Part shown: positions 22,891-32,709 of the stretch, piece after piece
Position numbering within the stretch: the stretch's first letter is position 1
How the letters are laid out: each line of letters begins with the position of its first letter
From: Metaphire vulgaris
Lineage: Eukaryota; Annelida; Clitellata; Crassiclitellata; Megascolecidae
Length of the DNA stretch: 64,000 nt
Direction: 5' to 3'
NCBI GenBank assembly: GCA_018105865.1
Contig: CM030837.1
Location: 10,154,725 to 10,218,724, forward strand
Translations under genes and position numbers: made by a program
Notes under the pieces: generated by a model
The model's database searches: none
Seen by the model: the letters and a program-made list of their open reading frames with translations, nothing else
What the model was told of the DNA's origin: nothing

Positions 22891-23507
22891 TAGCTAATTA
22901 ACTAACCCCGCAATGTCAGTTCATATGGATTATGTATGTGTCTACCAATGCCATCACCATACTAAGACCTTTAACATTGAAAAGAACCGCTGAAGCAGCA
23001 TTTCAACTTCTGGATGTGTTCTACTTTATGGGGCACCGGCCATACTACAAAGTGGCAATATAACTAAGCCTTTAACGAATTTAGTGATTTCCTTAAATAA
23101 CTGAAGCACAATTTTAGTCAATACAGGAAATTCCTCGATTTTTTAGTGTTCATGAATTCACTAAATGAAATGGTGATTTAACGGATATAGTAACTTTATT
23201 AGGGATTTCGTGAAAGCACTAGTTTCACATTCTTACTGTAACAACTATACAAATATTTGGTTGCATTGCATTCGTGTTTTAATGGTTTCCGTGCTTAATG
23301 CGAGCGTCTTTATGAGTCTTTAATCTTATGGCCTAGTTTTATTGCGATAATAACTATAGCTGCATAGGGTTTTTAATTATTTTCATAAACTGCCATGCTT
23401 AAACAAGACATTTACTTACCATTGGAACTGCCATTTTTAGAATAGCGGTTCTCGAAATACTCAACTGTTCACATTAACCTTCGTAATAAATGATTATCAT
23501 TATTCAG
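22890..23507. other. Upstream/intron sequence of the lectin gene
   Basis: AT-rich with no coding exon recognised. The segment 23070-23225 repeats TTTAGTGATTTC and GATTTCGTGAAA words that recur at 28140-28255 in the last intron. Confidence 0.4.
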
Positions 23508-23633
23508 ACAATATGTTGTCATGTGACATCGGAGAAAGTCTCAAGGATAACATTGCGAATCAAAATAATGAGTTGAAAAGCCTGAAGAACACAGTAGATG
23601 TATTACGAAATACGCTACAAAATTTGCTAAATT
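23508..23633 (+). CDS. C-type lectin gene, neck (coiled-coil) exon
   Basis: The exon is bordered by TTATTCAG at the 5' side and GTAAGT at 23634. It enters after 1 base of a codon and leaves 1 base over, so both introns are phase 1. It encodes about 41 residues: a short stretch with one Cys (NMLSCDIGESLKDNI) and then a heptad-like series, ANQNNELKSLKNTVDVL and RNTLQNLLN, with hydrophobics every three to four residues. This is a typical oligomerising neck next to a lectin domain. It is too short to show as an open frame from Met. Earlier exons carrying a signal peptide or membrane anchor were not found in this window. The exon call rests on matching splice phase and on the lectin exon that follows. 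Confidence 0.78.
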
Positions 23634-24065
23634 GTAAGTTTCTCTATTCATAGCATTATTTCTGTCAAATTGTATTTTACTCTTTAATATTCATTAATCT
23701 ATCGCATGCGGCAGGTGAATGAATATGGAAAACGACAAATCTATATAATTCTTGTGCGAATTTGGTCTCCAAAGTATTTGTTCATATTTATTTAATCTTA
23801 ATAAAGCATCACCCTAACTCAAGAGCAGATTAAATGTAATATTTATATAAACATCATATTCTATAACTTCGACCAATTTGTTAAATGTCGCAAACTTTAT
23901 TTTAATTCAATTCATTCATAAGGGCCTATATATAGCGCTATTTAAGTAATGCACCTGGCATTAGTCTCTCAAAACTGGAATCGTAATCTCCATTGTCCAC
24001 TTCAATTAGTTTAATTATCCTGTTCTGACTTTTGCAACTCATCAACCTATTGTTATTTTCTGTAG

Positions 24066-24269
24066 CTCAATACATGACAGGAATATGCCCATCGGGGTTT
24101 GCTCCAGGCACATATGGCGTTGGATCTTGTTACATAATTCACAGAGAACAGTTGCAAATGGGACAAGCAGTAATTCGATGTAGAGATTCAGATGCTAAAC
24201 TGCTTAGTATTCAGTCAGAACAGGAAGACAGCTTCATTCAGAAATTAGTTCTTAATAGTTCCTTATCAG
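24066..24269 (+). CDS. C-type lectin domain, first exon
   Basis: The acceptor is TTTTCTGTAG and the donor CAG|GTGGGC at 24270; phase 1 on both sides. The exon encodes about 67 residues, beginning SQYMTGICPSGF and continuing GVGSCYIIHREQLQMGQAVI, RCRDSDAKLLSIQSEQEDSF and IQKLVLNSSLSG. This is the first half of a long-form C-type lectin domain. The pair of cysteines in GIC and GSCY forms the N-terminal hairpin disulphide, the Cys in IRC starts the long disulphide, and LLSIQSEQEDSFI is the classic helix-2 segment. The product is probably an extracellular or type II membrane lectin. The mate exon lies 7.9 kb downstream. Confidence 0.88.
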
Positions 24270-25050
24270 GTGGGCACTTATTTTAACAAAAGTCAAAATT
24301 TGCACATTTTATTTGAATGTAATTTGAACCATTATGCTCCAGCAATAGTCCATAAACACATATACTATAACCATCGTTAAAATAAATCTAATTTTTGAGT
24401 CTTATATTATGACATGAAATACGAACAGCGCAGTAATCCATATTGCTTTGAATACACTGGCCCACAAATTTCCAAGTATTTTATAGTCAGAGACTGAGGA
24501 CGAAATATTGTATAGTGAACTTAGTAGTAGTTACCAAATTGACTTTTATGTTTTAATGTCATTGACTTTTATGTTTTCAATGTCAGTTTTGGGGCATTAA
24601 CAAAAGAATATGTAGAGCCTTAAGTTGCAGAAATTCATTGCATTATACAATGCAGTAAATGCGCGCAGTTTTAACATAGAAACTCGTAAATATCAGAGAA
24701 ACGGTAGCCAATTTTTTGTCTTATTTATATTTGAATTCAGCATATTAAAAACTGTCAGAAGTGGTAGATTTAATTTGTGAAACAGACAAGTTTTAAAAAT
24801 TTGTTTACCAGTGACATGCAATGTTGATTGTAGAAAAGGTTATATCAACGTGATTTTAAGTGGTTTTGGACTTTATGAGCCTTTGTGAAAACCACTAACA
24901 TTGCTCTCATAGTCCAAACTGTTTCAATTATTGTCATACAGACTGGCCTCACCTTATTCTCGAAGAATTTTAATTTTAGGTCTTTTGGTCAGCTAGATTA
25001 TGATGGGTCTCCTGCGTACTTTTTGAATTTTTGAACCTTCATTAATGAAC

Positions 25051-25053
<3 letters not shown>

Positions 25054-25110
<57 letters not shown>
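25054..25110. repeat. (CT)n microsatellite
   Basis: About 28 CT units in the lectin intron. Confidence 0.96.
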
Positions 25111-25114
<4 letters not shown>

Positions 25115-25399
25115 ATTAATAAACAATTACGTTATGCAAAGTACAAATAAATTTTAAAAAATATACCTATCTCATTGGTTCCGGTTTTGGCGCTTTTCCG
25201 GCTTCCAGCACGTGTTTCATGCATGCGTCGGATCATGGAGTTATTATTAGAGGAGACGGCATTACGTCATTTATAACCAGGCTGCGTTAAGCCAGTAGCG
25301 CGTAGGCTAAAAATAGCACCTCCATTGTTAGCGGCCAATGTGGTTGAATCGGACGTGGGGATAACTGAAAGTTGGCAGTTGATGACAAGGGGGGAGGGG

Positions 25400-25673
25400 C
25401 AGTGTTATTTCTAGGATTTTGAATTTGGGGGGTGGTGTCGGGAAAATAAAGGGGGGGGATCGAAATTTTTAAGTCTCTCCCAGGAAAAAGGCTGACAAAA
25501 AAGGTCATCTGACAATAAAAGTTTGGGGGAGGGGTGTCCTCCATTGGAAGGAGGGGGTGTTCAGAGCTAATTAGTATCCATTTTGCATTGTCACATTACC
25601 AAATTTTGGGGGTGTCGACCTCAAATGGGGTGGTGGTGTTGAGGGGTGTTAGGAGGGTGTAAAAACATCCCTG
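25400..25673 (+). mobile_element. hAT-type MITE of the CAGGGTTATTTCTA family, nested
   Basis: It starts CAGTGTTATTTCTAGGATTT and ends AAAACATCCCTG. It has the family features GGCTGACAAAAAAGGTCATC and GGGGGTGTCGACCTCAAAT. The flanking octamers GGGAGGGG and GAAGGGGG match only partly, so the duplication has decayed or is uncertain. Confidence 0.72.
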
Positions 25674-25730
25674 GAAGGGGGTCGAAATTGCCCAAAAATT
25701 GTTGACATAATTAATGGACAGCCCCCATGT
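25674..25730. repeat. Segment shared with the 9-bp-TSD elements
   Basis: TTGCCCAAAAATTGTTGACA followed by a TAATGGACAGCCCC-like word is found, with small changes, inside the elements at 30367-30863 and 36613-37087. This shows a common ancestral repeat. Confidence 0.65.
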
Positions 25731-25814
25731 CTTATTGAAAACACGATTAATGTCATCCAATAGGCTGTCCACTTGCTATTTTTCAAACACAAATTTCGAA
25801 CAATAGCATCTTAA

Positions 25815-26179
25815 TTTAGTGGTGGCTCCGTAGAGGGGGTCCGGGGGGGTCGTGCCCCTATTGAGTGCCTGGCCTTCCAGTGGCCCCTGTTGGGACCCTA
25901 TACTTAATACTACATACCTAACAACAAACGGTAGGAACCCATGATTAGAAGCTGCCACCCCAACGGCCCCCCACTTGCCAAATCCTGGAGCCGCCATTGG
26001 GCTCAGGGTGGGTCCGTGCCCCTTATAATCCTTATTGAGTGCCTGGCCTCCAATGGCCACCCTGTTGGAACCCTATACTTAATACTACATACCTAACAAC
26101 AAGCGGTAGGACCCTCTGATTAGAAGTTGCCACCCCAACACCCCCCACCACTTGCCAAATCCTGGAGCCTCCACTAATC
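25815..26179. repeat. Tandem duplication, about 185 bp x 2, with GTGGCTCC ends
   Basis: The unit contains GAGTGCCTGGCC, CTATACTTAATACTACATAC and CACTTGCCAAATCCTGGAGC, and occurs twice head to tail. AGTGGTGGCTCC at the left and GGAGCCTCCACT at the right are inverted relative to each other, which suggests a hAT-like MITE that duplicated internally. Confidence 0.7.
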
Positions 26180-26563
26180 TGAATCTCCATTTTCATTACA
26201 TACTAATAAAAAGTTCTTAGATCGTTGATAAAACATATCCGCAGCTATTCCCCATGGCTCAGCTGATGATTTTTTGGGTCTACCAATGTGGCTGCCGTTT
26301 GGGAATTTCCCAAATAGTTGGCTTCAGCCAAATGACGTAATGCCGTCTCCTCTAATAATAACTCCATGCGTCGGATAGTCGCCGTTCTTGATACTTGCGT
26401 TTGGATTTTCTGTCATGTGGTTAGGACTGCGTTCTAGTTGTCTGTTTCCGAAGAATTTACGCCATTTCGTTTTAAGCACCTCCGAGTTAATTAAGTTTGA
26501 CTGTTTCTATGTCTGGAACAAGTTGACTGTAGACATGTGTCATGACTGTATAATGCCGGTTAT

Positions 26564-26567
<4 letters not shown>

Positions 26568-26630
<63 letters not shown>

Positions 26631-26664
26631 TGTTGTTGTTGTTGTTGTTGTTGTAGTTGTAGTG
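26568..26664. repeat. (AGT)n(TTG)n microsatellite
   Basis: About 21 AGT units followed by about nine TTG units; the poly-Ser/poly-Cys frame is an artefact. Confidence 0.96.
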
Positions 26665-26901
26665 CGACGTCTCTTCCTAATTATACACTGGTCAACAAAT
26701 TTTATGCAAGTTTTTGTTTCCTATACAAATTTTTGTGAAACTAATAGATTTTTACTTGCTGAACACAAATATGTAATTAGAATTTCTGTATCACGTAAGG
26801 TTTTTAATAAGAAATCGACAATTTAGCATTTAGTATTGTAACGTCTTCTGAAACATAATCCTACAGAAGGATCTAGGCAATAATGACAAGACATGAGAAA
26901 A

Positions 26902-27310
26902 TTAGAAATGTTTTTCTGTAGATTTTCGTTTGTAGTCACTGTCCTGTGCTTCACGTATCAATGACCAACAGTAGTCTCCGAGGATAGACGGACTCCACTG
27001 TCCCTGGTAGCGTTTCTCGATGCTGGCAATGACTTTGTGAAATCTTTCACCATGTTCATCACTGACGGCGCCGAGATTGTCCGGGAAGAAGTCCAAGTGA
27101 GAATGAAGGAAGTGTATCTTCAGTGACATGTTGCATTTCATTGCCTTGTAAGCTTGTAGCAGATTTCCAACTTGTTCAACATAGTTTGGCGCCTTGTAGT
27201 TGCCCAGAAAGTTAGCAACAACATCCCTGAAGGCTGTCCAGGCAACATGATCGGCACCCTGTAGAAGGCCCTCAAAGTGACTGTCCTTGAGCATCTCTCG
27301 AATCTGTAGG
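26902..27310 (-). pseudogene. Cysteine-rich possible transposase, C-terminal fragment
   Basis: This encodes QIREMLKDSHFEGLLQGADH through FHKVIASIEKRYQGQWSPSI to SDYKRKSTEKHF. It is almost identical to copies 1 and 2 over about 135 residues and has no stops. The N-terminal extension in the open frame (MGCTFFYLQ) is SINE sequence, not protein of the family. Confidence 0.75.
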
Positions 27311-27594
27311 TAAAAAAAGGTACAACCCATAGGCCATCGCTGACCCGTCGGGAACCGAAGGGTTAGCGCCTTCAGTTATATACGGCAACGGCTGAATGAG
27401 GGCGGATTGCCAGCCTTTCCCTCGCCGCCTTTCCTTCCACCGAGTTAACACCCGATGTACTCATTCACAGCTGAGTCGACTAGGGGCGCTTGGGGCAGAA
27501 ACAACCGAAAAGTTTCTGCCGCGGCCGGGAGTTGAACCACGGACCTCGGGATTGGCAGACCAGTGCGCCAACCACTGCTCCACCTGCGCACCAC
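27311..27594 (-). mobile_element. tRNA-derived SINE inserted in transposon copy 3, 16-bp TSD
   Basis: On the - strand the head reads GTGGAGCAGTGGTTGGCGCA (A box) and GTCCGTGGTTCAACTCCCGG (B box), followed by a body of about 200 bp ending GGGTTGTACCTTTTTTT. The duplication CTCTCGAATCTGT(A/G)GG lies at 27295-27310 and 27595-27610 with one difference. The insertion postdates the transposon copy. Confidence 0.9.
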
Positions 27595-28129
27595 CTCTCG
27601 AATCTGTGGGCCAACAAAAAACGCCTTCTTTTATTTTAGCATCACTGGTGCGTGGAAACCTCTGTCGTAAGTATGTAAAGTCAACTTCAATTAAGTCAAC
27701 TTCCGGTGGGCGCCGTCATGGCCGGCCCGCGCACGTTTGTGTGCGCTTCGGATTTCGTCGCCGTTTTGGTTTTATCCGATGTTCTACGAGCGGACTTTTG
27801 CATTGACTTCGTTGGTTTTTCGAGGGTCTTCTGCAGTTCTTCGCTTTTTAACGTCGAAATCCATGTAGTTAAGTGAACCAGCAGTGCATATTACATCTGT
27901 TATGGCGGTCACATAAGATTCTTGCCTAACCTGAAAACCCATAACTCAGATAACTCTCGAAAACCACGATTTTAAAATTCTTATAATTTTAAAATTTTAA
28001 ATCAGCTTTTTCTCAAAAAAACTTACGTGATAGGAAAATTTCAAAATTATACCTGTAATCAGCGTGACAAAATCTACCTGGAACACCAGAAATTGCACAG
28101 GAAACTAAAACCTTGTTGACCAGGCACTG

Positions 28130-28260
28130 TGTGTAATCAGTCATTTCACGAAACGACTAAAAGTTTCAGTCATTACGTGAAATGCCCCATAGGGTCAGTG
28201 GTTTCATGAAATTACTAAAAAACAGTCATTTCGTGCAATTACTAACTTTTCCAATGATTT
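28130..28260. repeat. Four degenerate 28-30-bp units with an ATTTCACGAAAT-like core
   Basis: CAGTCATTTCACGAAACGAC, CAGTCATTACGTGAAATGCC, CAGTGGTTTCATGAAATTAC and CAGTCATTTCGTGCAATTAC follow one another. Related words lie at 23070-23225, upstream of the neck exon. Confidence 0.6.
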
Positions 28261-28539
28261 AATTAACTATTTGCTTGATCCGCTTAATTGCATAAAGCCG
28301 TTGAACACTGACCGCTATTCACGCTAATATAATCCCATAAGACAACATAATAAATATTTAAATCGATGTGACATTATAATATTGCATAAAGCCGTGTTAA
28401 AATGTGATAGAAGAACGAGAAATGAGAAAAGTTTAAATGAAAATATGTTATTAGTTCATTTTGTCACTAGTTCAGTTCAATGTTTATTTGGGCAAGTAAT
28501 GGAGCCGTGACTTCTGCTGTTGCAAGCAACTTTACCTGT

Positions 28540-30262
28540 ATTGGTTGCTCACGGCAACTTTTGAAGTCAAATGATACGCTTATGGGACGTGGCTGTCAAT
28601 TAACAAGTCATGCCATTGATGCCACTGAGTTTCACAAGTATCTTGATAACAAGGTGGCCGTTATTAGAAAATCAACTGCTGATGCTGAACCACCAACATA
28701 TACTGCTGCTCCAATGGACTGCAGTTTCATGGAGTTTCGTCCTCTGACTAGCAGTGATGTGGTCCGTGCTATCCATCAACTGCCATGCAAGCAATGTGCT
28801 ACAGATCCATTGCCAACGACTCTACTAAAGACGGAGGCTGACACGATTGCGCCATACATTACAAAGCTGTTTAACAATGCTCTGTCATCGGGGTCTTTTC
28901 CTCGAGCATTTAAGTCAGCGTGCATTACACCTATACTGAAGAAACCTGAACTTGACACATCAGATGTTAGTTCTTACCAGCCTATATCCAATCTTCCAAC
29001 ATTGAGCAAGCTACTTGAACGCATGGTAGCTGTGCAACTGGTTGACTATCTGAATGCCAAAAACTTGAAGCCAAGCTTACAGTCAGTATATCGCAAAAAC
29101 CATTCCACTGAGACTGCATTAGCCAAAGTCCTAGGTGACGTTCTTCAAGCACTGGACACTGGTAATTTAGCACTGCTGACACTCCTGGATTTATCAGCTG
29201 CGTTCGATACAGTAGATCATGAAATTCTACTAAGGCGTCTGGAGATGTCATATGGGCAGGGCGGAGTAGTTCTCAGCTGGTTTCGCTCATACTTGAGTGA
29301 ACGTACGCAATTCGTCCGTTGTGAAACATCTTCCTCCACTCCAAGTGAGGTGCGTTATGCTGTTCCTCAAGGCTCAGTTCTGGGACCGATCCTCTTCCTC
29401 CTGTATACGGCGGACTTACAGCAACTTATTGAACGGCATGGTCTGACGCCCCATTTGTATGCGGGCGACAAATAGGTGTATGGTGTCTGCAAGCCAGCTG
29501 ATACGGATCTTCTTACTAATCAGATGAGTTGCTGTATCAGTGAGATAGCTGATTGGACTAAATTGAATCATCTGCAACTTAATGTCAATAAAACGGAGAT
29601 ACGACCACACGTCGTCAATATCAGATCCCACCTACCACCATCCACGTTGGTTCGGAAAACATTGCTAGGGATGCTTGTGTCTGTAACCTCGGTGTGTACA
29701 TTGATTGTAACATCTCCATGACAACACATGTTCAGAAAACGGCATCCTGCTGCTTCTCAATCCTTGGAAGAATTAGAAGCATTCAGAACTCAATTCCACC
29801 TTCTGTTGTAAAGAGTTTAGTGGTGTCTCTGGTTATGCCACGCCTGGTCTATTGTAATGTGTTCTTGGCTGGGCTACCAAGGCAACTTACTGAAAGACTT
29901 CAGGCTGTCCTCAATACAGCAGCACGTCTTGTCTATCAAGCCAGAAGATCAGATCACGTGACACCGATTCTTTATGAACTTCACTGGCTTCGTATTCCAC
30001 AGCGGATTGAATACAAATTGGCGATCCTTGCTTATCGGTGTCTTCATGGTCTGGCGCCGTCGGCTGGTTTCTGCAAGACTTCGGACATCAACTCTCGTCA
30101 ACGATTGAGATCTGCGTCCAGTCTTACTCTCGTTGTTCCGTCTACACGCCACGTTACCGTTGGTGACTGCATGTTTCCGGTAGCGGCTGCCAAAGTTTGG
30201 AATAGCCTGCCACCATCAACAATTTATAGTAATGTCTTGAGAAATGTTCACCGCATGTAACT
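28540..30262 (+). pseudogene. L2/CR1-like LINE, nearly complete RT, in the lectin intron
   Basis: A 331-codon frame (28480-29475) and its continuations encode LTSSDVVRAIHQLPCKQCAT, ACITPILKKPELDTSDVSSY, LTLLDLSAAFDTVDHEILLR (motif A), YAVPQGSVLGPILFLLYTAD (motif B) and HLYAGDK followed by a stop where related copies have HLYADDTQ. The second catalytic Asp-Asp is thus changed to Gly-Asp and followed by TAG. The thumb and C-terminal region continue at 29694-30260 with VLNTAARLVYQARRSDHVTP and ELHWLRIPQRIEYKLAILAY, and stop early. Sense orientation relative to the lectin gene. No endonuclease is present. Confidence 0.9.
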
Positions 30263-30366
30263 AAACAATACTAACGTACGATTCGCCTAATTGACACAGG
30301 CTAGATAAGCCTTCCAATTCTAATATAATATCGCATCTATAAATGATACTTGCATCCTCATAACAT

Positions 30367-30863
30367 GGTGTCCCGTCACTTCCTGGACCGTCACTTCCTG
30401 GACCGTCACTTCCTGGCCCGCCACTTCCTGGACCGTTCCTAATGTTCTATCTGTTATGTGTATGTAAACAAGTGTATACACTATGATATACAAATCTTTC
30501 TGATCTGCAATAATACTTAGAATTACTTACTTAGAATATATAATATAGAAATTCGAGATATTTTACTTACTTCCTTACAATGGTTTGAGTAAGCAGAGGA
30601 CCAGTGACGCAGACTAGAACTATTCAAATTTTGAATCGTTGGATTACGGTTACGGTTATTTTTTACCACCTACACTGGGCGGAGGGGTCATAAACTGCCC
30701 AAAAATTGTTGACACAAAGGACAGCCCCTAACCTACCTACCTACCTATCTATCTACCTATTTACTTCCATTTACAATGACGGTCCAGGAAGTGACGGTCC
30801 AGGAAGTGACGGTCCAGGAAGTGACGGTCCAGGAAGTGACGGTCCAGGAAGTGACAGGGAACC
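30367..30863 (+). mobile_element. 9-bp-TSD element with terminal arrays of a 15-bp repeat, copy A
   Basis: The element starts GGTGTCCC and then has four units of GTCACTTCCTGGACC (with variants). It ends with five units of the complement GGTCCAGGAAGTGAC and then AGGGAACC. The duplication TCATAACAT lies at 30358-30366 and 30864-30872. The AT-rich centre of about 330 bp has no coding capacity and contains a CTAC/CTAT tetranucleotide run. A near-identical copy in opposite orientation is at 36613-37087. The 9-bp duplication fits Mutator-like elements, but the class is unproven. Confidence 0.9.
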
Positions 30864-30959
30864 TCATAACATACACCAGAGCCATTATTCCTGGTTAATT
30901 TTAGCGACGTTATTAACAGCCTTCACATAGAAACATAAGTGGCGATTAAACGATAATAC

Positions 30960-31160
30960 AGCAATAAATCAACATAGGCAGAACAACAACAACAACAACA
31001 ACCTGACCGCTGCCTCATAGATACACTGACCTTTGCCCGGCCGACAAACCACCCTGCCTATACCTATTTCAAGAAAGATTAAGCGCATAAGAATAAGCAG
31101 CTATTGCTGTGCTGCTTTCCGGGGCGCTGTAGATGTTTGCGATATTTTACTTTACTTTAC
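30960..31160. other. Lectin-intron sequence with a short L2 3'-end fragment
   Basis: AGATTAAGCGCATAAGAATA at about 31077 matches the L2-like 3' ends near 44775 and 49945 (complement). An (AAC)n run lies at 30983-31000. Confidence 0.55.
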
Positions 31161-31199
31161 ATTATTCTAAGAATGATTAAAATGAACTTCCCTGATGAG

Positions 31200-31705
31200 T
31201 GCGCTGAGTTTAGATCTTACGGTTGATATTCACGAGTCAAGGTCCTCTTCTGTTACCCTTCGGCTCGCATCATTCACGAATTAAGGTCTTTCTTCTGTTA
31301 CCCTTCAATTCGCATTGCACTCCTTCATTCCTGGCTTCTCCTCTCCAATCTCTCCTGAGTTCCTCCTCAGTTCCTTTTCCTCGAGCGAGAGCCCTTAAAA
31401 TTGCTCTAACCCAAATGTATAGCTTTCCGCCGCTCTCTCGGCTTCCTGCTCATACTCTACGCACGTCTGTGTATTCGCACCCAGAGCCTGACTCCTCAGC
31501 GACTACTGTGGCAAGATACAACGCGAAGCTAAGCAAGTAAGTGAATATGCAATATGCGACGAGATGTCGCAGTAGTAGTAGTAGTGACGGTCACGGACGG
31601 CGTCTGCAATTGTGCAGTGGTAGCAGTAGTAGCATGAGTTGGCAAGCAATGTGAGTGCGAGTGTGATTGAAATGACACGATCGCTCTCGATTATGTCATG
31701 TATGT
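31200..31705. other. Unexplained intron stretch
   Basis: A 105-codon Ser/Leu/Pro-rich open frame (31223-31540) resembles nothing I know and lies inside the lectin intron. A short AGT run is at 31573-31586. Confidence 0.3.
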
Positions 31706-31713
31706 TCTGTTAA

Positions 31714-31926
31714 GAGAGGAAGGTTGAAGAGTGGTAACAACATTGGACTGTAGAGCTGACAGAAGCGGGTTCGAGACCTGCAGGAGCCATGGGGTTGACT
31801 CAGTCTTCACTCACTTGCAAGTGGTAAAACGATTAGCAATGACACCATTGCGAAGACAACCAGTTCGGCGGAATGTCTGGCTTACGGGCATTGAGCCGAC
31901 GGATGAACCTTTACCTTTTTTTATAC
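31714..31926 (+). mobile_element. tRNA-derived SINE (ACCTTTACCTTT family), TSD TCTGTTAA
   Basis: The head reads GAAGAGTGGTAACAACATTG (A-box region) and GCGGGTTCGAGACCTGCAGG (B box), then GGTTGACTCAGTCTTCACTC. The tail is GATGAACCTTTACCTTTTTT. The duplication TCTGTTAA lies at 31706-31713 and 31927-31934. Same family as 42108-42387. Confidence 0.87.
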
Positions 31927-32208
31927 TCTGTTAACATTGGACAGAGTTCAGTTGTCGGAGGCATCAGTCAAATTGAGTGCAAAAAATTGCAAGACCAGCA
32001 GTTTTGCTGAGTTTGATAAATGACAATACAGGGCCAAGAAATTACGTGGTTACCGTTTAATTAAAAGTGCATTGCAGCAGGCACCCCAACTTTAGTAGAG
32101 GTGTCCTGATAAAATAATCTGAAAGTTAAATGATCCGGCTACCCCTTTAAAGTCACGTGATAACATTTATGATAATTATTAATTGCAGATCAACTGTTTG
32201 ACTTTTAG

Positions 32209-32468
32209 ATACGGAAAGATTTTGGACATCTATGATGTATAACACAGAATTGAGAAATTGGGTTTCGTACGATGCCGATTTTGCAACCAACATGCCTCTC
32301 GGCTCATTTCGTAATTGGAAAGATGGTCAAGAATTAGCAGCAACTTCTATTTATGATGTATGTTCTGTATTTACTGCTAACAAAATAAATGAAACTGATT
32401 ATTGGGAAAAAGCCATATGTACCGATTCAAATTTCTTCATTTGTGAATTTCCAAAAATGTGTTTTTAA
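32209..32468 (+). CDS. C-type lectin domain, terminal exon with stop
   Basis: The acceptor is TTGACTTTTAG. Its first two bases complete the codon left by the exon ending at 24269, giving Asp. The product continues DTERFWTSMMYNTELRNWVS, FRNWKDGQELAATSIYDVCS, NETDYWEKAICTDSNFFICE and FPKMCF, then stop. The Cys in DVC, AIC and FIC complete the conserved lectin disulphides, and FFICE is the canonical end. The Ca-binding EPN or QPD triplet is replaced by a QEL-like sequence after NWKDG, and WND is replaced by WEKA, so calcium-dependent sugar binding is probably lost. No exact AATAAA was seen soon after the stop. The frame is intact and all six cysteines are present. Confidence 0.88.
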
Positions 32469-32709
32469 ACAGAAGTACACGCAAATGCTTAGTGAGAAAA
32501 AGAATTTATGAAGCTAAATAATGCTAAATACACTGCCGATAAATAATGACATACATATTTGGATAAACAAATGTTATACAAGCATTATAAAAGCAGATTT
32601 TGGATGGGTTTGTTTTACTTGTTTCTCAAGTTGCCTGTTTTAATATGCCAGTGACTATAGATGATTAAATTTAATTGTTTTAACTGTTAGAGTGCATGGC
32701 ATTACATTA

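Larger units (their letters stand above)
25234..26368. mobile_element. TIR element with 39-bp perfect termini, TSD CGTCGGAT
   Basis: The left terminus 25234-25272 (starting CATGGAGTTATTATTAGAGG) is matched exactly by the complement of 26330-26368. The 8-bp duplication CGTCGGAT lies at 25226-25233 and 26369-26376. No transposase is seen inside; it carries a MITE at 25400-25673 and a tandem duplication at 25815-26179. The 8-bp duplication fits hAT or a similar superfamily, but the terminus is not one I recognise. Confidence 0.88.
26686..28123 (-). mobile_element. CACTGGTCAACAA transposon, copy 3 (deleted and interrupted)
   Basis: The left end is CACTGGTCAACAA; the right end is TTGTTGACCAG followed by GCACTG instead of TG. 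The interior retains the C-terminal part of the - strand protein (27330-26902), then a SINE (27311-27594). A deletion corresponding to about 4034-5487 of copy 1 is filled with unrelated GC-rich sequence (about 27681-27855). It lies in the lectin intron, antisense to the gene. Confidence 0.82.
24270..32208 (+). other. Last intron of the C-type lectin gene, packed with mobile elements
   Basis: The 7.9-kb intron starts GTGGGC and ends TTTTAG. It contains a 1.1-kb TIR element with a nested MITE, transposon copy 3 with a nested SINE, an L2/CR1-like LINE in sense orientation, a 9-bp-TSD element with terminal arrays, and a second SINE. No further lectin exon was recognised inside it, and the two lectin exons join in frame without one. 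Confidence 0.75.

Noticed and set aside
14380..28123. A common TTA duplication for all three CACTGGTCAACAA copies
   Set aside because: Only copy 1 shows TTA on both sides; copies 2 and 3 have altered right ends, so the duplication length stays unproven.
30367..30470. CRISPR or simple minisatellite interpretation of the GTCACTTCCTGGACC units
   Set aside because: Units are contiguous without spacers, and inverted arrays bound an element with 9-bp duplications in two places.
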